A stretch of DNA of 64,000 nucleotides from Limnephilus marmoratus. Taxonomy: Eukaryota > Arthropoda > Insecta > Trichoptera > Limnephilidae. The position numbers were made by a program, and so were the translations under genes. Below, piece by piece: positions 22,279 to 33,884 of this stretch; position 1 is the first letter of the stretch; every line of letters begins with the position of its first letter. The stretch is from positions 7,254,001 to 7,318,000 of the forward strand of contig OU862913.1 of assembly GCA_917880885.1 (NCBI GenBank), given 5' to 3'. The notes beneath the pieces are model-generated. The model was not told where the DNA came from. It made no database searches and saw nothing but the letters and a program-made list of their open reading frames with translations.

Positions 22279-23738
22279 GTAAGTGGTTTTGTAAATGTTC
22301 GGAATTCATGTCCGGTTTGCAATGTTTTTCGCACACGGATATTTTATGGTTGTTCACGAATTCTTTTCTTGCCTTTCGTTAGTGATTTACTTTAAAATAT
22401 GATTTTTTTACATTGGCTCCAAACAGGAGACCCACAGGAGACGAAAAATATTCTCCTCGGGGCCTATGTCATATTTGGGGAACCTATGTGTAGGTTCTTT
22501 TTAGGAACAGAAGGAGAGAATGATCTGGGAAGGACAAAGGAATGAGGTGCGGTGGGAATCCGGGGTCAGTGTGTTCAGGAGTGACGGAAGTATGAATCTA
22601 TGATGTTTCGCGAGAGCTCTGTTAGAGTGGTCAAAAGGTTTCCCTTAACTAATCTCTTCCGATCCGGCCCGCCACGCATTCGGTGGGTAGTAGCAACTAT
22701 CGCTAAAATCCAGATAAAACTCACTCTATGAACCCTGGCACCATTGCTTAGACACTATTCATAGCCTAACCACTTAGGGTAATCTACGGCATAGGTGTTG
22801 GTTATCTAATAAATGGTTCCCGGTGCGGCGGTACCCATAACCGCCTCCCAAATTGAGATTTTGTATATTTTTAGTTGACTGTCATACTAAGACACTTTTT
22901 AACTATTATTTCTCAAGAAAGTTCACGATCCCCCAAATGAAGCCCTCATCTTATTTGGGAGACGATATAAGTCACATATATTGTGATAAACTCCGTTCTG
23001 AAGGTGCTCAAAAGTAAATGGTATTTCCTTCCTAAAGCCTCGGTCCCTGAAGCGGACATCTAGGCTCCTTCTTATTTCTGAAATTAATCTCAATCCTTGA
23101 TTTACCCGGTGACTTCATACATACACAATTTACCCGGTGGAGTCCCCAGGACTCCCGGAAATAAAATCGTAAATATAACATGAAATAAACACTTTTTTAA
23201 ATGAAATGTTAGTTATATTTATTATTATGTATTTGATTTTACAATGTCATAGGTTTTTACTTAAAATTATAGAATTACAGCCTTTTATTAAGGAACTTCT
23301 AGAATATGGCACTTTTTGTAATAAAATTACGAGACCAAACTTCTACTCTCAATATTTCAAAAAACAAATCAACTTTTCAAAGTAATTTTTAAAGGAATAT
23401 ATTATATACGCATCGACGTCCGCTCTTCCCCACGTTGGAGCGTCACTGCTCACTGCGTGAAGTAATTCCAAAAACTAACGGTTTTATGAGCGCTGAAAGA
23501 TTTCAATGGAGTCCCAGGGACCTACCGGGTATATTAAGGGTTAAAGTCACTTATCTAAATAATCACTTTTACACAGTTTTTCAAAGGCCTTTACAACCGT
23601 CAATATTGTAATTTTTTTTTATTTCATTTAATATAACTCCTAAAAGTACAATCTCGGGGATGGACGATCGTAATTTAGAATGTTAAACACTGTTCTTGTC
23701 GGCATATCAATGTAGGTATTGTATTGTTGTTTGTACAG
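22279..23738 (+). other. Intron A-B3 of zinc-finger unit 2
   Basis: Contains GC-rich repeat copy f (22413-22856). The rest is non-coding; homology to the unit 1 intron starts about 23650. Confidence 0.6.
22413..22856 (+). repeat. GC-rich interspersed repeat, copy f
   Basis: One of the most complete copies. It begins TTGGCTCCAAACAGGAGACC and ends GGCGGTACCCATAACCGCCT, with the middle GATCCGGCCCGCCACGCATT that copies b and d lack. More diverged than b/d, so probably older. Confidence 0.75.
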
Positions 23739-23891
23739 GTAGCAGTAATGTGGAGACTGTTCCCATCAAGGCAGAACCAGGTCCTCGAGAAGAAGTTAAA
23801 GGGGGAATTACTTATACGGAAATTGACATAGATCACCCGGATGTTAAAAAGGAATGCTCAGAGCGCTCTGAAAGAATTACCCAAACAGCAG
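23739..23891 (+). CDS. Zinc-finger gene unit 2, N-terminal exon B3
   Basis: A 153-nt symmetric (phase 1-1) exon with acceptor TTTGTACAG at 23738 and donor GTAATT after 23891. Its sequence is identical to B1 (1351-1503). It encodes VPIKAEPGP and DVKKEC. Entered from exon A it reads in frame (A + GT = Ser). Flanking intron sequence also matches unit 1, which shows a segmental duplication rather than exon reinsertion. Confidence 0.75.
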
Positions 23892-24149
23892 GTAATTAGG
23901 ATCCTTAACACGTTTTCATAACATCATTATCTTTCAAATAGTTACCTGTTTTTTATCTCACACATGACTAGAATTCTTCGAATATATAAATTAAAATTAA
24001 ACTTTGGAAGTACTTGTTGATTATATTCATTTATTCATATTAAATTCATTTGTACTTGTTTGTTATATAATCAACATTATACATCCTACATACTGTTTAC
24101 CATTGTACCATTTTACTGCAAAAATATTGTCATGTACTGTTGACAAATA

Positions 24150-27100
24150 TTCCAGTCAAGGAAGGAGGTGTAGAGTGCGTGAGCAGGGACCTAAGCGAGT
24201 CTTTCAGGACTTGTTAAGGGTGCTTAGGGTGTGAACATACTAAAAGTCCTAACGTCTAGGTTGTGAGCTAGGGGGGGGGGGGGGGAAGGTCCCATTTTTC
24301 AGGTTTCCGCTTGTATCTCAAAAACGGTACGTCGCATAGGAAAATTTTTTGAGAATAAGTAAAAGCTAATAAAAATATACAACTTTTATTCTTTATGTAA
24401 TTTTCTAAATCCCAGCTGTTTTTGAGTTACACGCTCCACAAATGTAGATATTTTCGAAAAAAATCATTTTACCTCACATTTTTCATCAAACATTCCTTCA
24501 TATCGTCTAAAATATTCATCACACATAGAAATTTGTTTGAAAGAAGTTGTAAAAAATTTAATTCCCTTTTAGAACATATATACATATGTACATAAATCTC
24601 CAACCAGTAAATATTTATAGATATTTAAAGTTTTTTCGTAAAATGTCGTCATTTTCAGAAAAAGCTGTTTTAATCCTATTACCTACTAACCCACAGCTTT
24701 TGTTCGTTCACCTAATAAATATGTGTGACCACATTTTAAAGCCAGTTATTAAATAAAGTAGAAAAAAATCATATTAAGTACTAAAAAAAATTTCAAATTG
24801 TGTTTTATAATGATAATGATAATTATGTCATGATAATTTTATAATATTTCGTTACATCAAGCACATAAAAATATAAACCTCATTGTTATCACTGTTCTCA
24901 ATATCATAATGTTACACTCTCATCCTCTTTGGACGTGAGGGTCCTGGTAAGCGTTGTTCATCCATGGCATCTTCATCCTCAGTAGTGGATGGCTCTTGCT
25001 GAATAGGCTCTACGTTGTCTTCATCGTCGTCCTCGGCAACGCTATTGAGGCATCTCCCTTGGCAGTGGAGGCACGCTGCAGAACAGGTCAGTATTGCTTT
25101 TCGGCATCCACATTTTCCAATTGCACAATCCTTGATGCAGCGGCAAAATATCATATTCAGAAGGACCTCCGATGCTGGTGGATCTTCTGTTGTAATTGGC
25201 AACAGGGTCTCTCCTTCATGATTCCACCCCCATTCTTCAGGGGGCAGCTCAATCGGTGCACTGGGAATGCTGTTTAACTGCGCTCTCTGTTGGTGGGAGG
25301 GAGCTGAGGTCAGGCTTCATATTTGCCCACTTATTAGTTCCCACATATTAGGTCCACCGACCTTGTGAACGACTGGAAGCGGTACTGGTTAAGGGAGCTC
25401 TGTCTTTTTGGCGCCGCGTACCATCTAAGGAAACATTTATTTCCAGCCCCTTCAACCTCGTCGCGAGTAGAGGAGAGGTTGTAAAAGAACATTGCCGCTT
25501 GCTTGATGATTTCTGACTCCAAGTACAAATTTGAGACCACCTTGCTTCTCCTGAAAGTTGCAGATGTTGTATCGCAGCCGGTAAATGAATGTAATATGCA
25601 GTGTTCAAATCCACGTGCTGCATCTCTTGAGTGTACAGTGTCATTGTTTCGGTTTTCCCTCGTCCAGGTTTCAGCAGCAGAATATCTTGGGTGGGAGGAG
25701 TGGAAGCAATCAATAGGACAGTGAGTTCACATCTTCACCAACGACAGTCACAGAATTGTGAGAGGATTGTTCCACAGCAGTCTTAACGACAAGGACATCG
25801 GCATCATCGGTGGCGCGAAGAGTCTGTGTCCCATTCTCCCGAAGCTTTGTCTGTAGGAGATGAAGTTTAGTTTGTTGGTAGGATTGGATAAGAAATCTCC
25901 CTGTTTAACAGGTGTTCCAAGTCAAATTGATGCCAGTTGATCTTCTCAGTCTATATCATCGTATCTGTTCTTGTGATTTCGTACTGTTGGCTGGGTTTGA
26001 ATACCCATCAAATACCACAGTGCGAGTCATCCAGGATAGTGTTGGTTGACGTAGGTGATGTAACGATCACAAATTGTGGCAACGGAGGCATCTTTTTGCC
26101 AAATTACTCTGTATAGTAGAAATCCTCCGTCCACAACTATGTTCATCTGAGGCAGTAGATCAGTTTTTAGTAGGTTCGAATAAGCCGTACAGGACAGATT
26201 TAGTGGTCTTTCGCATCCCACTTTCATTGAACAGTGCCAAGAGAAATGTGGCCAACTTATACTCAAAGAATTTAATCAAATCCTCATCTGATCGTCTGCT
26301 TACAGTTTGCTTGATCGTTTGCTTATTCGCTGACAGCAATTTTGGGTCAACTGCAACCTTTTCGTCGTGATTTAGTCGTTAGACCTTTTCATCGTGATTT
26401 TTTATCGACGAGCTGACAGAAGACATTGGGAATTGACATTATTTCACTGGTTTGTGGAAAGGGAGGATGTGCATCAAACCACTGACCGAGTTTGGAAATG
26501 TCTGCTGTATCTCTACTTCGGTGTGCTTATCCGAGGTCCTTGTGCTGTTCACTTGACATGAAGAGGATTCCACAAAACTCTTCAGGGGAAGTGCAGATCT
26601 CATGAGTTGCGCTCATACCAACTAACCAATTGCTGACTACATTGTGCGAAACATCTCTGGCTCCTGTTATGCCTCCTCGGCTTTTGAATAATCGCATCAA
26701 TGTGGTTTCAATGGTCATATCTGATCATACGTCTGACTACAAGCGATCAGAGCATCGCATAATCGTCGTTGCGCGTCGGTGTGTCAGTAATAAGATAAAA
26801 ACAGCTTTTTCTGAAAATGGCGACATTTTACGAAAAAACTTTAAATTGCTGTAAATATTAACTGGTTAGAGATTTATTTGTATATGTATATATATTCTAA
26901 ATGGGAATTAAATTTTTTACAACTTCTTTCAGATAAACTTCTTTGTGTGATGAATATTTTATACGATATGAAGGACTGTTTGATGAAAAATATGAGGTAA
27001 AATGATTTTTTTAGAAAATATCTACATTTCTGGAGCGTGTAATTCAAAAACGGCTGGGATTTAGAAAAGTACATATAAAATAACAGTTGTAGATAATTTT

Positions 27101-27329
27101 ATAAGCTTTTACTTATTCTCAAAAAATTTCCTCTGCGACGCACCGTTTTTGAGATACAAGCGGAAACCTGAAAATTGGGACCTTCCCCCCCCCTTCCACC
27201 CCTAGCTCACCACCTAGACGTCAGGACTTATAGTATATTCACACCCTAAACAAGTCCTGAAAGAATCGCTTAAGTCCCTGCTCACGCACTCTACACCTCC
27301 TTTTGGAGCATTCATTTACTGGACTATAA
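24150..27329. mobile_element. Long-terminal-inverted-repeat transposon (unclassified)
   Basis: A 3.2-kb insertion absent from the same intron in unit 1 (breakpoint near 1775). The arms 24150-24690 and 26785-27329 are imperfect reverse complements over about 540 bp. They start near TCCAGT and AAGGAGGTGTAGAGTGCGTG and include a G-run (24271-24285) matched by a C-run (27186-27194). The interior carries a decayed gene on the - strand (24912-26720). A clean target duplication could not be fixed. Long TIRs occur in several superfamilies (Polinton, Sola, Academ among others); none is supported specifically. Confidence 0.85.
24912..26720 (-). pseudogene. Decayed gene of the long-TIR transposon, Cys-rich C-terminus
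   Basis: Reading leftward, fragments in several frames form one protein. They are TLMRLFKSRGGITGA and SPEEFCGILFMSSEQHKDL (about 26720-26527); DEDLIKFFEYKLATFLLALF (about 26295); VDGGFLLYRVIWQKDAS (about 26150); TKLRENGTQTLRATDDADVL and VVGEDV (about 25850); LLLKPGRGKTE, GCDTTSATF, LRWYAAPKRQSSLNQYRFQS; and a C-terminus with CRCIKDCAIGKCGCRK and a Cys-rich CxxCxxxC tail (25125-25060). An acidic tail ends at 24912. The DGG... and VVGED motifs vaguely recall PIN-type nucleases and the Cys block recalls a CXC domain; both are weak inferences. I recognise the arrangement as a multicopy invertebrate type but cannot name it. Frameshifts near 25.3, 25.7 and 26.0-26.3 kb make it non-functional. Confidence 0.65.
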
Positions 27330-27875
27330 CTATATAAGTAGTTTAGCAGGTTTGAATGTTAATAAATAAAAATATAAAATTTGGAAAAAAAATGAGAAAT
27401 GAAAAGAAGCCAGGTTTACAAACTCTCCAACCGTATACTTATAACCTAAGATATTTAGGGGCAATACGTGTTCCTCTGGACGATTGTTCCTCTGGACAGT
27501 AGTGTTATTTCATAAACTATCAATTTTTGTATTAATTAAGTACCGCCAACAAATGCGCATTTTAAAGTTGATAATACTGATTAAGGGTGGGTTTCTTCAT
27601 TTACCTTTACTTTCGCTGTGCATTTTATAGTTTACTTTAGCAGTGCATTTGACATTTACGACAAAATGGGTTTCTTCACGACGTCAACTGCTAAATTAAC
27701 AGTAAATAGGGATGACAGCGTGATAACCAATCTTATTCCCATATTTTCGTATACATATATTTTTTTCATGTGGCAACCTACACAATAAATGTCAAACATT
27801 ATGTGCACATTGCTTCATCTATGGTTTCATCGTTGTTTGGTTCGCGTCGTGTGTGTTGTTTTGAAATTAATAATA

Positions 27876-29840
27876 ATGAGTATTTCTGTAGAAAAGTAAG
27901 TAAAAACTCAATTATATCGATATTAATAGTAATTTTATATTATTATCTAACTACTACAAAGTGTTTTTGAAATAAACAGTTGGTAATTAATCTGCCGCCA
28001 CGTTTTAGGCACAGATTTTAGAAATTACACTACATTTCAACTTAGTTATTGTAAAACATCGATTTCAGTCGGGGCTGATGAAAAACTGTTACTTTTTCTA
28101 ACACAGCAAACTTATTTTGTGGCACCATTTTAATTCAAATTGATGAAATACTTAGTTTTTACCACTTTTATTGTTTACAAAACCAACATGTTTCGTAAGC
28201 AACGCTCACTTCTAGAAGTGAGCGTTTCTCTCGAAACATGTTGGCTTTTGTAAACAATAAAGTGGTAAAAACTAAGTATTTTATTAATTTGATAAACTGT
28301 TAATTTATATTCCATAAAAAACTTTCATATACGTAAATTTTTTCATCAGCCTGAAATAGATGTTCTTTGTGGTTGGTAACTAAGTTGAAACGAAGTGTAA
28401 TTTGCAAAATCTGTGCCTAAAAACGTGACGGCTTATGGATTATTTAACAAAAACTGTATATTAATCCGGTTATGTAAATATTTAATGTTATTTTTAGTGC
28501 ATAACCAATTTTTACATGTTTGCAGCGAACGTGGAAACAATTTTTCAGCGAGGGAGGTCGAGATTCTAAGAAACCTCATTGAAAAGTATGGCAAGACAAT
28601 TTTGTGTAAAAAAACTGACGCATTGGGCTCACAAGCAAAGGAGAAAGCATGGTTACATGTTACAAGTGAGTTCAATGCGTCAACGACCACCTTGAGAAGT
28701 GTAAAACAACTCAAATATAAGTGGGAGTACATGAAGCGCGTTGCAAGAAAGGTAAAAAATCAGTACTCTTCTTTATCTTATTTGATATTATCTTTGATTT
28801 ATTCATGACTATTTCACTCTTTCTTGTTAATAATTTTAAAAAAATGTATGTTTTGTATATTTTAGGAAGCTGGAAAGCAGAAGCAATCCATTATAAAAAC
28901 TGGTGGTGGACCTCCTCCTCCGCCAATGTCCGACACTTCGGAATGGGTGTCTAGTATAATGAAGGAATCCATTGTGGGGATAACTTCTACATATGATGGA
29001 GATTGTAAGTTCTAATAAACATTTCGTATTCTGCTATGGTCTAAAAAACAAGTCTGCTTTGTTCTTATATAAATATTCTTCATCTTTTCAGCCACACCAA
29101 ACAATTATGTTCCATTGGATGCCGATAAAGTGTCCATTGTACAACAGCTCATGGGTTCAGGTAAAATGTTCTCTAATTTGACACATATTAACAAATATGT
29201 AGGTATTATGAATATGTTGTATAAATGCTTAAGGTCCGTGTGGCCAAGCAGGCACATAAACAGTGATTTACAAACGGCAATCTACAATTAGCAACTGTCC
29301 CATCAAAGACTTGATCCCAATTACTGTCATCATTTCTAGCAGGAAATTGTTCTTCCGCCAGATCCCATAATATATAAGTACATAGTTATTATTTTATTTC
29401 AGAAGTAAATCCTGGGCCATCCCAGGATATTTCCTATATCCTGGCACCATGTCAGGAACTATCGGAAGGAGCGGTAGATGTTGACGTTACATCCAATATT
29501 GAAAGCCACATTGAAACTCCTTTCAGAAGTAAGTGGAATCATTGTAATCAATACAAATTTGAATTAATTCATGAATCCAATAAGTAAAATATGAATGTTT
29601 ATTCTTGTTCCAGATATTCGCAAAAGGTTTCCCAAAGAAACACCTTTGAAACAGTCGAGGCTGTCTGTTTGCACAGATGTGATGAAATTGAAGTCGGAAA
29701 AAATACAACTGGAAATAAATGTGATGAAAGAAACATTTGATTTGGAAAAAAAGAAAAGAAAATTGGAAGAAGAAAGAGAAAAACTAAAATTTGCTGCTGA
29801 AATGGAAAATATTGAATTGGAAAAAAAGAAAAAAAAATAG
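27876..29840 (+). CDS. Harbinger Myb/SANT-like DNA-binding protein (six exons)
   Basis: Second gene of Harbinger elements; it binds element DNA and helps import the transposase. Proposed exons: 27876-27895, 28526-28751, 28866-29004, 29092-29160, 29403-29528 and 29614-29840. All introns are GT-AG; total 807 nt, 268 residues. The start MSISVENERGNNFSAREVE joins a tri-helix/Myb-like domain (residues about 8-82: LRNLIEKYGKTI, KEKAWLHVTSEFNA, LKYKWEYMKRVARK). A proline-rich GGGPPPPP stretch follows. The C-terminal coiled coil is strongly charged (KLKSEKIQLEINVMKE, EEEREKLKFAAEMENIELE) and ends in lysines. Exon 1 is only 20 nt and rests on the donor GTAAGT and reading frame. No disabling change is visible. 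Confidence 0.82.
27994..28432. mobile_element. Foldback MITE in intron 1 of the Harbinger SANT gene
   Basis: 439 bp with outer arms GCCGCCACGTTTTAGGCACA / TGTGCCTAAAAACGTGACGGC and TTTCAACTTAGTTA / TAACTAAGTTGAAA. The centre is a long hairpin (about 28144-28283) with arms of about 65 bp around CGCTCACTTCTAGAAGTGAG. Lies wholly inside the intron, so coding is intact. Target duplication not seen. Confidence 0.8.
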
Positions 29841-30500
29841 AATTACTGTTACTAGAAAAACAATTAAATATTTAATCTAGAGGAAATTATGTATGTATTT
29901 CAGCAGCATGTTTTAGTTCTTTTCTTTCACTCTTCCGCTTCATCACATTTATTTCCGTTTGTATTTTTTCTGCAGAAGAGAACCGCTGAACCATCGCTTC
30001 AACTGCCTTATGTTTAAAATTTTTAGTTATGCTATTGCTTTGTTCTGTGCTATAATAACGCTGTTATTGTTTTTTTTAATACCGCACAAGAGTTCCGACT
30101 GCTTTTTTTGTTGTTTTTTTTTTTTTTGATGTGGGTGGGAATTTTGATCGCTCAGTGGTTAATCACTCCAGTGGTTAGTTTTACAGCAAAAGAACTTATA
30201 TTTGTCACAATATATTTTTTATTATGAATACTATTATACAGTGCTACATGAAATCATTTATAAATAGGCGTGGGTGATAATAATCCTTTGTTGACTGTCG
30301 TTCGTCCAGTGTCATTCGAATCTATGATCGAGACCGCAACTGTCCTGAAATAAGTATCTGTATGTAATTTTGTTTATTTCATGTTGTTTCAATTGTTAGT
30401 TACAGTTTTTTTTATATAAATAAAAAAATAATGTTTTAAAAGAGTGTTTAATCATTTCAATTCCTTGTTTTCTTATTCATCTTTTATAATGTTAGTCGAG

Positions 30501-31819
30501 TTACGTAGTAGACGCACCACTGCCGCTGCCTTGATTGTTGTTGATACGGAATCTATCAAGATCAATATTTATTTCAGGATCTACCTCCGGAATATTCTTC
30601 TTCAAACAAATATTATGTAAAACAGCAGTAGCAAGTATGACGCTTTCGATTCTATTCTGACTCAATCTTAGTTTGGTCGCAATGCAGGGAAAACGTCTCT
30701 TCCATACACCATAAGATCGCTCTACAGGGTTTCTGGTACGAATATGGCATCTGTTGTAGAGTTCTTCTCCTGGTGTCAGGGGATTTCTGAGAGGTGTAAA
30801 AAGGTAGCGTTGTACGCCATAACCACCATCTCCCAAAATAACATTATTCCCAAGTTCTCCATTCTCCAAGCGGCCTTTTACATTGCTAGCGTTAAAAATA
30901 GTGCTGTCGTGACTAGCTCCTGGCCATCTACATACTACATCCAAAATGAGAAGATCAGCATTACAAATTGTTTGGACATTGTATGAGAAAAAACCTTTAC
31001 GGTTTCTATACAACTCTGCATTTTCTCCACCTAAAATTACAAAATCTTTATAATAATATATTCCAATTGCATAACAATATAAAAACCAAATATTACTGTA
31101 ACATCTTATTATTAATTAAGAGACCTATACAAAATCTAATAATTATTTTGTTGTTAAATACAAATAGTATTAAAATACAGATAAATAAGTTCACCGAAGC
31201 TTACTTACCAGGAGACATAATTGGTATATGGGTACAATCAATTGCTCCTATGACATTTGGGAAGTTGGCAAGTGTGTGAAATTTCACATTATTTTGTAAC
31301 ATTTCAGCGTCACTTCTGGGCATTGATATAAAATTTTTATTGAGCGACGCTATGGCCTTTGATACCTTAAAAATTATTTTACATACTGTACTTTTATGTA
31401 CATTTACTACATCACCAAGTACCCTTTGCATTGACCCAGTTGCATAAAATCGCAAAGCCAATAACAACTGTTCCGATGGTTTGACAGCATTATTCCTAAG
31501 GAGAGAAAGAAAGTCTTTATTATGAAGAAGTTTAATTTTATTTAAGTACGTGATGTAATTGACTAAATTGTAGTAAAAATGTTTGTAATTTCACTTTATT
31601 AATCATTACTTACATGTCACTGGGAGAACATATCATATCTGCAATTAATGCAGTCAAAAGTCGAGCAGTTTCTTTATTAATGCGAAATCGGTAAACGAAA
31701 TCTAGATCTTCCATTAGATTGAAATTCCTGCGTATATTATGTCGCTTTACACGTTGTGTCATATAATTAATTATTAGTTCATCGTCAGAACTTGACGAAC
31801 TGTCACTTGTTGTGAACAT
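30501..31819 (-). CDS. Harbinger DDE transposase (HARBI1-like, three exons)
   Basis: The transposase cuts and pastes the element. Proposed exons (right to left): 31819-31614, 31495-31209 and 31030-30501; total 1023 nt, 340 residues. Donors are GTAAGT in both introns and acceptors TTAG and TTTTAG; joining codons give ATG and GGT exactly. Exon 1 starts MFTTSDSSSSSDDELIINYM. Exon 2 reads LLLALRFYATGSMQRVLGD (helix-turn-helix) and the first catalytic Asp in NVIGAIDCTHIPI. Exon 3 has GGENAELYRNRKGFFSYNVQ, the second Asp in ILGDGGYGVQRYLFTPL and the Glu in NPVERSYGVWKRRFPC, then LHNICL. All three DDE residues and the DDE_Tnp_4 pattern are present with no stop or frameshift. Likely functional if transcribed. 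Confidence 0.92.
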
Positions 31820-32933
31820 AATGATAAAATACTAGCAAATACCGTAAAACAGATAGCAAGAAAATCTCTGAACTGTCACCAAAGTGACATTTAGACAATG
31901 CCGCCATTTTGGTTACTTTTAATTTAGCATTTGCAGCACCATTGTGGGCCTGTAAGATTTAAGGTGAAAGTAAACGGTAAATGTCAAATGAAAAAACTCA
32001 TTTCTATGCATTTGACCGTTTACTTTTACAATTAGCATTGCATTTAGCATTCTCGGTAAATGAAGAAACCCACCCTTAATCTCCATTCTCTCCTGTCAAA
32101 GCTAAAGTGAAAGACGATGATTATATTTTTTTCAGCGAAAAAGTATTTTTTTTTTGTTTTTATTGAGTGACTTTATGCTGTAAAGACTTAAAAGTCTGAA
32201 TTATTTAACTCTACTTTGGAATGCATGTTGATCCAAGAAACCGCGAGGGTATTTATTTTTCTAATAACATAACTTCAAAATGAGAAACTTTTGAAATTAT
32301 AAAAAATGACCACGCCGTGTTCCTCTGGACATTTTTTTGCTTGTTCCTCTGGACATTTCCAGAGGAACAATCCACAATATTCTTATGTACAGCTTATATA
32401 TAATATATTAATATTGAGGATTTTTAACTGATAATTAATATTTTAGTACCACGCAGTAAATTGGTAAGAACGAGGGAACACCTCCTTAACCACGATTTGT
32501 TGGAAAATGCGGCATAAATAAATGTATTTTTTTTACAATAAAATATTGTTTTGTTATGGTTAGCGAAATTGTGTAGGCAAAAATCGGGAAAAATACTTTG
32601 GCAAGTGACTAATAAGCCATTCATTTTACCCCTTTTAGTCCTTTTTGTGAATATTTTGTCACCTATATAAATCAAATAGAAGACTCTAAAATAGGTTTTA
32701 CCAACCTAGGATGACAGTACATAATCTAGAAAAAATTATGACAAGAAAAATTCTTGACTATAGCAACTGATCTATTATTTAAATAAACTATGTATTCCTG
32801 TTATTGTTTTATTGTGTTTATGACTTAGAAAACATTTATTGTTCACTGTACAGAGGATCAAGTACTGTCCAGAGGAACATTACACCGTGACCAGAGGAAC
32901 ATACAGGGTATTGTTTCTCTTTATTCGTTATTG

Positions 32934-33267
32934 GACAAAAAACAAGTTTTATTTCAATTGTCTTTATTTCGCAATGTACAAAAAAGTAGCAAATAAAAAA
33001 TCAGATTACAATAGATCATTTATCTAACCTCCAAAATATGTTATTTTATAAAATAAATTGCTAATAGTTTAGAAGAAAAAAAATAAAGTTTACCAAAAAC
33101 GGACAAAAAACAAGTTTTATTTCAATTGTCTTTATTTCGCAATGTACAAAAAAGTAGCAAATAAAAAATCAGATTACAATAGATCATTTATCTAACCTCC
33201 AAAATATGTTATTTTATAAAATAAATTGCTAATAGTTTAGAAGAAAAAAAATTAAGTTTACCAAAAA
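32934..33267. repeat. Direct duplication of 167 bp
   Basis: ACAAAAAACAAGTTTTATTT...TTTACCAAAAAC occurs twice head to tail in the right arm of the GGGG element with almost no differences, so it is recent. Confidence 0.85.
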
Positions 33268-33453
33268 CTGGGAAATGTCCAGAGGAACACGTCAATACGT
33301 GTTTGCCCCTAACATGTTAACATTTATGTTTAAAACTTTGTTTTTTTTTTGCAAAACCATCAGACTGTCCTCAATGTGAAAAGATACACAAAGATTTATA
33401 TGGCTCTTTGTCATTATCGGATGAGGCAGTGCAAATGACCATATACTCAATTC

Positions 33454-33884
33454 GGAGGCGTCTACTAATATCTACAGGAATTCCAAAAACTGAAAAAATC
33501 GAATTAATATCTATGAGAACAAAAGTGTTGACGAATATCTACAGGTAAAACTGCTGACTAATATCTATGGGAACCAAAGTGTTGACGAATATCTACAGCA
33601 CTGGCAGAGGTTGGATTTGCAATTATGTATAGCATATTGGAATAACGTAATATTGCATATGTAGTTTAAAAAACTTAATTTAGGTATGTATGTATGTAAA
33701 AATCCCTAATATCGGACTATTGGACACATTTAGCTGATTAGTCCAACCGAAGCTCTGTAGATATTAGTTCAACCTACGCTCTGTAGATATTAGTCAACAC
33801 TCTGAAGTTCGTAGATATTAGTTTAACATATGAGCTGTAGATATTCATCCGACATACAGGCTGTAGATATTAGTAACTGGAGTC
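33454..33884. mobile_element. hAT/P-like MITE, copy 1, with 8-bp target duplication
   Basis: A 431-bp element flanked by CTCAATTC at 33446-33453 and 33885-33892. Unit 1 has a single CTCAATTC at the same point (about 2046), which confirms the insertion. Ends: GGAGGCGTCTACTAATATCT and, reversed, GACTCCAGTTACTAATATCT. The motif TAATATCTACAG or its complement and close variants recur about ten times, clustered toward both ends, as transposase sites do in hAT elements. No ORF. Inverted second copy at 59272-59707. Confidence 0.9.

Larger units (their letters stand above)
27585..32075. mobile_element. PIF/Harbinger transposon, apparently complete
   Basis: A 4491-bp element with perfect terminal inverted repeats (GGGTGGGTTTCTTCATTTAC at both ends) and TTAA outside each end (27581-27584, 32076-32079). 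This is compatible with the 3-bp TTA target duplication known for Harbinger. It carries the two expected genes, divergent in function and convergent in direction: a Myb/SANT-like protein on + (27876-29840) and a DDE transposase on - (30501-31819). Both have consistent GT-AG introns and unbroken frames. A foldback MITE lies in intron 1 of the SANT gene, and a short SINE tail at about 30065-30120. It is inserted in the left arm of the GGGG element. Confidence 0.9.
27458..33309. mobile_element. GGGG-ended TIR element with subterminal repeats, hosting Harbinger
   Basis: The ends are GGGGCAATACGTGTTCCTCT (27458) and, on the reverse strand, GGGGCAAACACGTATTGACG followed by TGTTCCTCTGGAC (33309). 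TA lies on both outer sides (27456-27457, 33310-33311). The 12-mer GTTCCTCTGGAC or its complement occurs at about 27470, 27485, 32319, 32341, 32354, 32868 and 33279, with a variant at 32892. Without the Harbinger element (27585-32075) it is about 1.36 kb and non-coding. It includes a direct 167-bp duplication (about 32934-33100 and 33101-33267). The unit 1 intron has no such insertion. Class unknown; a TA duplication would fit Tc1/mariner-like MITEs. Confidence 0.75.

Noticed and set aside
24271..24285. G-run as an assembly artefact
   Set aside because: The mirrored C-run at 27186 in the other inverted repeat shows that it is a true part of the element, though its exact length is uncertain.
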